Part shown: positions 1 through 5,660 of the stretch, piece after piece
Layout of the letters: each line of letters begins with the position of its first letter
How positions within the stretch are numbered: the first letter of the stretch is position 1
From: Planctomycetaceae bacterium
GTDB taxonomy: Bacteria; Planctomycetota; Planctomycetia; Pirellulales; Thermoguttaceae
Length of the DNA: 11,112 bases
Direction: 5' to 3'
Assembly: GCA_031276415.1 (NCBI GenBank)
Contig: JAISNF010000481.1
Location: 1-11,112 of the forward strand
The notes under the pieces: model-generated
Told to the model about the DNA's origin: nothing
Database searches by the model: none
Seen by the model: only the letters and a program-made list of their open reading frames with translations
Program-made: the position numbers and the translations under genes

Positions 1-57
1 CCTACGGTTATGCACCTCACACCCCTTGCGGGGTTAAGATTGAGAAATAAAAATTCC

Positions 58-117
58 CTCTGTGAACTCTGTGTCCTCTGTGGTTAATAAAAAAAACCAG
101 TTATTAGAAGTTACCTA
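58..117 (+). repeat. Interspersed repeat, right arm, copy A
   Basis: This stretch begins with three CTCTGTGNN units, continues with TTAATAAAA and an AT-rich tail, and ends TTAGAAGTTACCTA. The same order recurs at 1914-1977, 4705-4743 (tail only), 5617-5660, 8289-8360 and 11082-11112, and inverted at 5461, 8028 and 10937. The middle of the tail is altered here, with CCAG in place of the usual GTGG. The left partner is not seen in bases 1-57; it may lie outside the window or be missing. Confidence 0.85.
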
Positions 118-150
118 TTGATTTAATTCTGTATTTTAAAAACCTCATTT

Positions 151-525
151 TCACCTAATTTTCCCCAACAAAACAACCTCAGTAGCAAGAGAGTACATCA
201 ACAACAACCTCTTGAATTTGTAGGTAGGCAACCGTTTCGCTGAAGGGTTACAACGGTTGATGTTAATTTGATTTCCGTCCGAAAACAAGGTCAAAATCGG
301 CAAGTACGCCAACCAATGTTTGCGGAAAAATATTACCTCTTGACTGTTTCGATAAAAAATATTAAACTCATTTGTTTCGTAAAACGATAAGTAGGTATTA
401 GGTATAGTTGCTTCATCATAGGGACATATTCTGTAAATATAAAAATGTAAATATGGGTAAACTGTATCTGTCAATAAAAACATTTTTGTTGCCTTACCAG
501 CAACATTGTATAAACTACCAATCAT
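151..525 (-). CDS. Doubtful small hypothetical protein (124 aa)
   Basis: This is an open frame of 124 codons starting ATG and ending TGA. I do not recognise the product. It is rich in Tyr, Phe, Leu and Ile (for example YPYLHFYIYR near residue 23), has no clear membrane segment, signal peptide or catalytic motif, and has a basic stretch (KRLPTYKFKR) near residue 97. I see no Shine-Dalgarno sequence upstream of the ATG. A convincing promoter for the opposite strand (486-514) lies inside its first codons. It could be a small lineage-specific gene or a chance ORF in AT-rich DNA, and chance is the more likely. Confidence 0.22.
   Translation of the reverse strand: MIGSLYNVAGKATKMFLLTDTVYPYLHFYIYRICPYDEATIPNTYLSFYETNEFNIFYRNSQEVIFFRKHWLAYLPILTLFSDGNQININRCNPSAKRLPTYKFKRLLLMYSLATEVVLLGKIR
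486..514 (+). promoter_or_regulatory. Sigma70-like promoter for the PAP2 gene
   Basis: A -35 box TTGTTG (486-491) and a -10 box TATAAA (509-514) are separated by exactly 17 nt. The spacer contains a small inverted repeat (GTTGC, 7-nt loop, GCAAC). Transcription would start near 521, about 40 nt before the first ATG candidates (560, 565, 572, 580) of the phosphatase gene. The match is by eye, and planctomycete promoters are poorly defined. Confidence 0.45.
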
Positions 526-559
526 TAGTATGACTATTTCAAAACCAAGAAAAAATCAA

Positions 560-749
560 ATGAAATGTCCAATGTTAAAATGGAAAATTACGGGGGGGGG
601 GGGCTAAATGGAATGAAAGGATAAGAACGAATTGCAAAAAGTGTTCGTTTTTCCGGCTTTATTTCATCGTTCTTTGTACAATCTTTATCGCAATCGGATA
701 TGGGAGAACAGTAAAAGCACAACAACTCAATGCATGGCAATCAGCAAAC
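560..749 (+). other. Out-of-frame 5' extension of the PAP2 gene: starts, G-run, signal peptide
   Basis: The frame of the phosphatase stays open upstream of its GTG (750) through the G-run as far as a stop at 576-578, yet this segment contains no ATG, GTG or TTG in that frame. Translated from 603 it reads AKWNERIRTN, then CKKCSFFR, a hydrophobic stretch LYFIVLCTIFIAIGYG, and a cleavage-like VKA-QQ. That is a typical basic n-region, hydrophobic core and signal peptidase site. ATGs at 560 and 572 (frame 2) and at 565 and 580 (frame 1) run into the G-run from the other two frames and meet stops at 605 and 622. One G fewer joins the first pair, and one G more joins the second pair, to the signal peptide and enzyme. 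With 12 G none is joined. Confidence 0.6.
592..603 (+). repeat. Run of 12 G
   Basis: Twelve consecutive G in an AT-rich region form the longest homopolymer of G or C in the window. The run lies between the candidate start codons and the signal-peptide segment of the PAP2 gene, where a change in length by slippage would switch the reading frame. It could also be an assembly or sequencing length error. Confidence 0.95.
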
Positions 750-1802
750 GTGTTTTTATCCAAACTGCCCCAAAAACGAACTTCGCTTAGTTTTTTATTT
801 TTCCCTAACTTTCTCTTCTCATATCCCCGATTTGAATCGAAACCGGAAATACCGGAACTAACTGATCGGTTCTTTGATTTTACTTTGGCGGAACAAATCC
901 CAATTAAAACAGGCTTTCAATGTTCGTCGTTTGACGCTTCATGGAACCATGCCAACAATATCAATGATCTTGGGCAAAGTGTTTCACGAAAAAAAGGATG
1001 TTACAGTGGTTTGCAGGATAAGTGTTATTTTTTACATTTATTTCGCCGAAATGACAGATCCAATTGCCTGACAACATTTCGGCAGGTTGCAAGAGGAACA
1101 CAAAAACGCCTCTTGTCGGACATGAAAAATCTTTATGATCGTGATAATGTGATGAATTTCGGAATTGTTTTGGCAGGATCAGCAATTCTCGCTAACAGCA
1201 AATTAGACCGTAATTTCCAGCGTTGGTATCAAGGAAATGTCCGCTCCTCTTATACAAACGATTTTTCCGTTACAAGTAAGATTTTTGGTGAAGGAATATA
1301 TTTTATTCCGATTACGGTCACTTCGGCATTAGTATATCGTTGGTGTCAAGAGCAGTCAGGAAATAGTAATACAATGGGTGAATTCTTTTCGCGAACTGCT
1401 AGAGGTTACGCTATCGGAGCACCGGCACTTTTAATTGGACAATATGTTTTGGGCGGTGGTCGTCCTGGTTCCGGTTCTTCTCGTTGGAAACCATTTCAAG
1501 AAACTCATGGAATGAGCGGTCATGCTTTTATTGGAGCCACACCGTTTATTACAGCGGCTCACATGACAGATAATCCTTGGGCAAAAGGTACTTTTTATGT
1601 ATTGTCCACATTTCCCGCTTGGAGTCGTATCAATGATGATGCTCATTATATTTCACAAGTGCTCTTAGGTTGGTATCTTTCCTATTTATCGGTCAGAGCC
1701 ATTTCCGAAACGGATGGATGTAAACCCTTACCTAAAGGTTTGACGATTTTTCCACTCGTTGAGAATAAAACATTGGGTATTGGATTCCATTACCGATATT
1801 GA
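750..1802 (+). CDS. PAP2-superfamily phosphatase, probably exported
   Basis: The 350-residue frame (GTG start) has the three PAP2 phosphatase signatures in order. These are a C1 remnant ending R238-P239 (Gln231 where Lys is usual), MSGH at 255-258 (His258 is the family's acid/base), and SR-x5-H at 292-299 with His299 as the expected phospho-histidine nucleophile. Four residues after His299 there is Gln303 instead of the usual Asp, so the nucleophile's partner is altered. Hydrophobic helices lie around 136-148, 183-196, 220-235 and 303-315. The C-terminus (LGIGFHYRY) resembles an outer-membrane strand ending in an aromatic residue. Family members dephosphorylate lipid phosphates or diphosphates in or outside the membrane; the substrate here is unknown. 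The GTG has no clear ribosome site, and the true start probably lies upstream of the G-run (560-580), adding a signal peptide. Residues 58-106 hold four Cys and many Asn and Ser, and look less conserved than the rest. Confidence 0.82.
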   Translation: MFLSKLPQKRTSLSFLFFPNFLFSYPRFESKPEIPELTDRFFDFTLAEQIPIKTGFQCSSFDASWNHANNINDLGQSVSRKKGCYSGLQDKCYFLHLFRRNDRSNCLTTFRQVARGTQKRLLSDMKNLYDRDNVMNFGIVLAGSAILANSKLDRNFQRWYQGNVRSSYTNDFSVTSKIFGEGIYFIPITVTSALVYRWCQEQSGNSNTMGEFFSRTARGYAIGAPALLIGQYVLGGGRPGSGSSRWKPFQETHGMSGHAFIGATPFITAAHMTDNPWAKGTFYVLSTFPAWSRINDDAHYISQVLLGWYLSYLSVRAISETDGCKPLPKGLTIFPLVENKTLGIGFHYRY

Positions 1803-1913
1803 TTGTTATTTTTTGTTCTTTACCTGATGGTTTGAAATTGTTTATGATTCGGCAAAATTGATTAAAACCCAATGTTTCGCCTGAAATATTATTACATAAA
1901 AAAATTTTTTTTT

Positions 1914-1977
1914 TCTGTGAACTCTGTGTTCTCGGCGGTTAATAAAAATAAATTTGTGGTTTTTAGAAGTTCCCTTA
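1914..1977 (+). repeat. Interspersed repeat, right arm, copy B
   Basis: This copy has three 9-nt units (the third is altered, with CTCGGCGGT in place of CTCTGTGGT), then TTAATAAAAATAAATTTG, GTGGTTTTTAGAAGTT and CCCTTA. It lies in the gap between the convergent PAP2 gene and the 726-residue gene. No matching left arm is seen between 1803 and 1913, so this looks like a half element. Confidence 0.85.
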
Positions 1978-1989
1978 TATGATTTATTT

Positions 1990-2025
1990 AATCATACTAA
2001 TCACATAAATCATACAAATCACAGT
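1990..2025 (+). repeat. Four tandem 9-nt AATCAYANN units
   Basis: Four contiguous 9-mers AATCATACT, AATCACATA, AATCATACA and AATCACAGT share the pattern AATCAYANN. They follow 12 nt after repeat copy B. Period and design (a fixed core with two free bases) match the CTCTGTGNN units although the core sequence is different. Confidence 0.8.
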
Positions 2026-2034
2026 TCAGACAAC

Positions 2035-2064
2035 AATAATTCCGTATTGCGAAACTCTTCGCTG
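2035..2064 (+). repeat. Partial copy of the TAATTCCGC/TTGCGAA repeat
   Basis: AATAATTCCGTATTGCGAAA followed by CTCTTCGCTG matches 4659-4690 closely (CAATAATTCCGCATTGCG, then AAACTCT). The 7-nt units that follow the core elsewhere are mostly missing here. Confidence 0.65.
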
Positions 2065-2072
2065 TAAAACCA

Positions 2073-2117
2073 AATCAACCATTGCGGCATTTCTTTGAAA
2101 TGTCACAATGGTTGATT
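2073..2117. terminator. Long hairpin between convergent genes, possible bidirectional terminator
   Basis: A 21-nt stem (2073-2093 with 2097-2117) closes on a TTT loop with only two mismatched positions, both of which could form G-U pairs on one strand. It lies 270 nt after the PAP2 stop and 48 nt after the stop of the minus-strand 726-residue gene. Neither side has a clean run of T, so termination is inferred from position and stability only. It could instead be another palindromic repeat. Confidence 0.5.
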
Positions 2118-2164
2118 AGCAATTCACTGAAAATTGTTACGAACCTCAAATTAATAATCTTACA

Positions 2165-4345
2165 TTAATAAAGCCCCGGATAACTGGTATTGCCCATGTA
2201 AAGATTGTAATAACCGCCATAATTAGCAGTGTCTTGCTGAGCACCTTGCGCACCAAAATAACCGTAAGGATAAGCGTTGCGAGAAGGCATCCGAACAATA
2301 GAATCTGTCGGCGACATGTACGGTGTTGTCCACATCTGCATTAACTGATTCAACGGATCACTACTTTGTGTACGCCGCTCACGCCGAATAGCACGCCGCT
2401 CCGCAAGTCGTTCAAATAAACGTGGACGATGCCTTTGGTTGTTATTATTCAACAACATAACCAATTGAACAACATCCGAAAAACTTAATCCCCCCTGATT
2501 CATACCGACATTTTGCATCGGAAATCCGGGAAAACCCGGCACATTCGCCTGCATTCCAACCGGCATAAAACCATTACCGTAACCACCCATCGGCGGAAAC
2601 ATTGATGGAGACATTGATGGCATCGCCATCATTCCATACGGCGTCATATAAACACCGGAATAAGGATTACCCGTATTACCGGCACTGTTTACGTAATTAT
2701 AATTAGCCTGCGGCGGGAAAAACATGATCGGCGGTGTTGCCATAAGATTGGCAGTATTCCCCATGTTATTCTGCATCCCATTCTGGTTTATCGCTCCAAA
2801 TTGCTGCGCGTACAACGAATAAGGATCAGCATAGGAATTTGCCAAACCATTCAATGTCGATAATGTTGAGGCAATATCGGTTGGCTGTTGGTTTGTCTGA
2901 GAATTAATCGGCAACGGCGTTTTGAGTTCGCCATCGGTTTCGTCCTGTTCTCCGGCGGACTGTTGTAATTGTTGCTGAACACCGGACGACTGCTGAGCAG
3001 TTTGCAACGCCTGTAATTGTTGCGCTGAAATCATTCCCATTCCCATTCCATACATTCCCGTATTACCTAATGGATTATTAACAGCCTGAACCTGTTGGTA
3101 ATTTTGCGGGAAATTCTGTGGGAAATTTTGCTGATAATTCTGTTGATAACCAACAACAGCAAGACCATAAGGTGTCATTGCAGTTACCGGTATTATTTGC
3201 GGTTGCATAACCGGAAATTGGTTGGGATTAGGAAACGGATATTGGGCTTGCATCGGTGCATAACCGGAAGGCAATATCATTGCTCCCGAAGGTGTCGGAA
3301 CCATTTGAGGCGGTTGTTGGATTCCGGCAGGTACGCCCGCATTAGGCATAGGCGGAAGAAGTATCATTCGCGGATTGTGCCCTTGACACCGGAAAAGACC
3401 ACAACGACTGTGATCCGGCGGCACCGTCAATAACACCATACCATTCGGTAATATCTGCGTTTGGACTCCATTGTTAATACCTTGTCCCATTGGCGACAGT
3501 GGCGAATAAGGCGGCGGATAAGGAGCAGGAACTCCGTTTTCAGCACCCGGAACTCCGGGTACAGGTTGGAAACCAATTTGCGATCCGGCACCCCGACAAC
3601 CGTATTGATTAATGAAACCGCCATATCCGTTATTTCCTGCACCAATCGGTACTGCCGCCGCTTTGAAAATCGGGGACGTAAATGACCATGCAACCGGCGG
3701 TTTGGGCGGTTTAGCACAAAAAATTCCGGTCTGTGTTACCGCATTATTCCACGAACTAAGCGGAACTGCCTGAACAACACTTTCCGAATTGGAAGCCAAA
3801 AGAATCGGGGCAACATCCGTGTCACCAAAGGAAGATTCCTTTTCCGCCGTTGTTAATTCCAATTCCGATGCTGATTCCGAAGCCAATTTCGAATCTGATT
3901 CCGGTTTCGATTCCAGTTCCGGTTTTTCTGGAATAACCGAATCCTTGTCAACCGGTTCGTCAACCGTTTTTTTAGCCGGAAGCGGTAATCTTTTGGGCGA
4001 AACCGGATAAACAGATTGGTTTACCGTTTTCATCTCTGCGGAATAAGGAATCTGGTAAGACGGAAACGGTAAATAGGTCGCAACATACGGTGAAACCATT
4101 CCGTAATCTCCTGCCTTACTCAGTCCGGGCAAAGAATTTAGATTTTTCGCAATTTTATCGTATTGAATCGTTTCCGGCAAAACAACATGGGGAACTAATT
4201 CATGACGAATGTTCGGAACTTTTGGGGTTGATCGTTCCGCTCCTTGCAACAGCATTGGTGAACCCAAGCCAATTCCCAAAGCAAGAACTCCAATAATCCC
4301 AATCGAACATTTTTGTTGAACCGATTTTTGTAATTTCTTTTTCAT
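2165..4345 (-). CDS. Secreted Pro/Gln/Asn/Met-rich low-complexity protein (726 aa), function unknown
   Basis: I do not recognise the family. Residues 1-36 form a signal peptide: a basic start (MKKKLQKSVQQK), the hydrophobic core IGIIGVLALGIGLG, and likely cleavage after LLQGA. Residues 127-170 are a Glu/Ser/Lys/Pro segment with repeated E-S-K-P and S-E-S-A themes. Residues 207-330 hold four Cys (210, 250, 315, 320) around the more ordered motif LPNGMVLLTVPPD. Residues 340-620 are Pro, Gln, Asn, Gly and Met rich, including QQNYQQNFPQNFPQNYQQ at 401-418. SFSDVVQLVMLLNNNN (621-636) leads into the strongly basic RLFERLAERRAIRRERR (642-658), and the tail is Tyr/Gly rich. This suggests an extracellular or envelope-bound structural or scaffold protein, largely disordered. 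The start is well supported: GAGGA (4354-4358) lies 8 nt before the ATG. It is divergent from the acyltransferase gene. Confidence 0.85.
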   Translation of the reverse strand: MKKKLQKSVQQKCSIGIIGVLALGIGLGSPMLLQGAERSTPKVPNIRHELVPHVVLPETIQYDKIAKNLNSLPGLSKAGDYGMVSPYVATYLPFPSYQIPYSAEMKTVNQSVYPVSPKRLPLPAKKTVDEPVDKDSVIPEKPELESKPESDSKLASESASELELTTAEKESSFGDTDVAPILLASNSESVVQAVPLSSWNNAVTQTGIFCAKPPKPPVAWSFTSPIFKAAAVPIGAGNNGYGGFINQYGCRGAGSQIGFQPVPGVPGAENGVPAPYPPPYSPLSPMGQGINNGVQTQILPNGMVLLTVPPDHSRCGLFRCQGHNPRMILLPPMPNAGVPAGIQQPPQMVPTPSGAMILPSGYAPMQAQYPFPNPNQFPVMQPQIIPVTAMTPYGLAVVGYQQNYQQNFPQNFPQNYQQVQAVNNPLGNTGMYGMGMGMISAQQLQALQTAQQSSGVQQQLQQSAGEQDETDGELKTPLPINSQTNQQPTDIASTLSTLNGLANSYADPYSLYAQQFGAINQNGMQNNMGNTANLMATPPIMFFPPQANYNYVNSAGNTGNPYSGVYMTPYGMMAMPSMSPSMFPPMGGYGNGFMPVGMQANVPGFPGFPMQNVGMNQGGLSFSDVVQLVMLLNNNNQRHRPRLFERLAERRAIRRERRTQSSDPLNQLMQMWTTPYMSPTDSIVRMPSRNAYPYGYFGAQGAQQDTANYGGYYNLYMGNTSYPGLY

Positions 4346-4527
4346 TTGAAATTTCCTCAGTAATCACATTCAGAGGATAAATTAAAATAGAAAGTTAATT
4401 TTTGATTATTTCTAAGAATCGTCTTAATCATTATGATAGAATTGTTTAAGGTAGCGGATTTGACGATATTTCCTTTTTCATAGGTAGTATAATGACGGTC
4501 TGAACGGTTGTTCCGATCTGATAAAAT

Positions 4528-4556
4528 TTGACGATAAAACGATATTCTGCTATAAC
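4528..4556 (+). promoter_or_regulatory. Sigma70-like promoter for the acyltransferase gene
   Basis: A -35 box TTGACG (4528-4533) and a -10 box TATAAC (4551-4556) are exactly 17 nt apart. The RNA would start near 4563, giving a leader of over 200 nt that contains the whole composite repeat C. The word ATTTGACGATA here also occurs at 4458-4468, upstream of a TATAAT at 4488-4493, but that pair is 22 nt apart and so a weaker candidate. Confidence 0.5.
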
Positions 4557-4574
4557 TTGGGGAAAATTCAATTA

Positions 4575-4743
4575 GTTTTTATTAACCACAGAGAAGGAAA
4601 GTTAATAGTTAATAGTGAATAGTTAATAGTTTGCAAGCGGAATTACAAACATTTTGGCAATAATTCCGCATTGCGAAACTCTCCACTCTCAACTATTCAC
4701 TGTTGTTAATAAAAATAAATTTGTGGTTTTTAGAAACTCCCTA
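4575..4743. repeat. Composite palindromic repeat C (arms plus nested 7-nt-unit repeat)
   Basis: A shortened left arm (4575-4594, TTTTTATTAACCACAGAGA) faces a right-arm tail (4705-4743, ending TTTTTAGAAACTCCCTA). The CTCTGTGNN units are nearly absent from both. Between them lies a second inverted repeat: 4600-4646 (AGTTAAT-type 7-mers, then TTGCAAGCGGAATTA) against 4658-4704 (TAATTCCGCATTGCGAA, then 7-mers). The element forms the untranslated leader of the acyltransferase gene. Confidence 0.75.
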
Positions 4744-4779
4744 TTGTCAACAAATTTAGAAAACCTGTTTGATAAATTC

Positions 4780-5463
4780 ATGGAAAATACAAATTCACAA
4801 AGCAAACGTCCGTTATTGGGGCGAAAAATTTCATGGCAGAAGCGATTCTTTTATTATTTGGTACGGACGCCGGTTAATTTATTTTTTATGATTTTTTACG
4901 GTGTTCGGTTTTATGGTCGAAACAACATGCCGAATGATGGCGGCGTTGTTGTTGTTTCGAATCATCAATCGTATTTTGATCCGCCGTTAATTGCTGCCGG
5001 ATTGCGGCGGCAACTTAATTTTTTGGCGCGAAAATCATTATTCCGGCTTAAATTCTTGGCTTGGTTGATTGATATGCTGGATGCGATTCCGTTGGAGACG
5101 GAAGGAATTGGTTTTGAAGGTATCAAAGAATCACTCAAACGATTGCGCAACGGCGAAATGGTTCTTGTATTTCCAGAAGGTGCACGGACTTGGGAAGGCG
5201 AAATTGCGCCGTTTTTGCCGGGTTCGCTTATTCTTGCTCAGCGAAGTAAGGCAACAATTTTACCAACGGCGTTGACTGGTTGTTATGAGGCTTGGTCGCG
5301 TACAAAAAAATTCCCGCGATTGTGGGGCAAGATTCGGGTGATTTACGGCAAACCGATACCTTACTCTGAATTTAAAGATTTGAAAGAAGAAGAACTTCGC
5401 CAACTTCTTGAAACACGAATTGCCGAACTTTTTCAAATATTAAAAACAAAAAGAAATATCTGA
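4780..5463 (+). CDS. plsC: PlsC-family 1-acyl-glycerol-3-phosphate acyltransferase
   Basis: The product transfers a fatty acyl group to a lysophospholipid, most likely making phosphatidic acid from 1-acyl-glycerol-3-phosphate at the inner face of the membrane. All four acyltransferase blocks are present in the 227-residue form: NHQSYFD (61-67, catalytic His62 and Asp67), FLARKSLFR (81-89), FPEGART (131-137) and LPTALTG (161-167). A hydrophobic stretch VNLFFMIFYGV (32-42) could anchor it. I chose ATG 4780, although it has no Shine-Dalgarno site, because a longer frame from TTG 4654 adds 42 residues encoded by the repeat sequence itself. Length and motif spacing are normal for the family. The stop TGA (5461-5463) abuts the next repeat element. 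The exact lysolipid and acyl donor (CoA or ACP) cannot be told, and a role in ornithine-lipid or other acylation is possible. Confidence 0.88.
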   Translation: MENTNSQSKRPLLGRKISWQKRFFYYLVRTPVNLFFMIFYGVRFYGRNNMPNDGGVVVVSNHQSYFDPPLIAAGLRRQLNFLARKSLFRLKFLAWLIDMLDAIPLETEGIGFEGIKESLKRLRNGEMVLVFPEGARTWEGEIAPFLPGSLILAQRSKATILPTALTGCYEAWSRTKKFPRLWGKIRVIYGKPIPYSEFKDLKEEELRQLLETRIAELFQILKTKRNI

Positions 5464-5660
5464 AAACCACAAATTTATTTTTATCAACCACAGTGGCCAC
5501 AGAAAGCACAGAGGAAATTTTTTAAGAGACTTTTTTGAATATGTTTTTTACTTAACTTTTAATATCATTTACAAAAAATATCATAATCAATATACGTTGA
5601 TCAGAATAACTTCCTATCTCTGTGTTCTCTGTGGTTAATAAAATTTTTAGAAGTTCCCTA
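5461..5660. repeat. Palindromic element D between two convergent stop codons
   Basis: The left arm (5461-5514: AAAACCACAAATTTATTTTT, then ATCAACCACAG and further ACAGA-type units) faces the right arm (5617-5660: CTCTGTG units, GGTTAATAAAA, TTTTTAGAAGTTCCCTA), with an AT-rich centre of about 100 nt. The right arm lacks the ATAAATTTGTGG section. The element fills the gap exactly: its left edge overlaps the acyltransferase TGA, and its right edge supplies the TAG of the lipoprotein gene. The RNA could fold and end transcription from both sides. Confidence 0.85.

Noticed and set aside
19..36. Short hairpin ACCCC-TTGC-GGGGT as a terminator
   Set aside because: The stem is only 5 bp, there is no T-run after it, and the upstream gene is outside the window.
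874..1071. A 65-codon plus-strand frame as a separate gene
   Set aside because: It starts with TTG inside the PAP2 frame and has no ribosome site. It is kept only as a hint of frameshift history.
3095..4296. Several plus-strand open frames opposite the 726-residue gene
   Set aside because: They are Arg/Ser/Asp-rich mirror products of the low-complexity gene, whose own signal peptide and ribosome site are clear.
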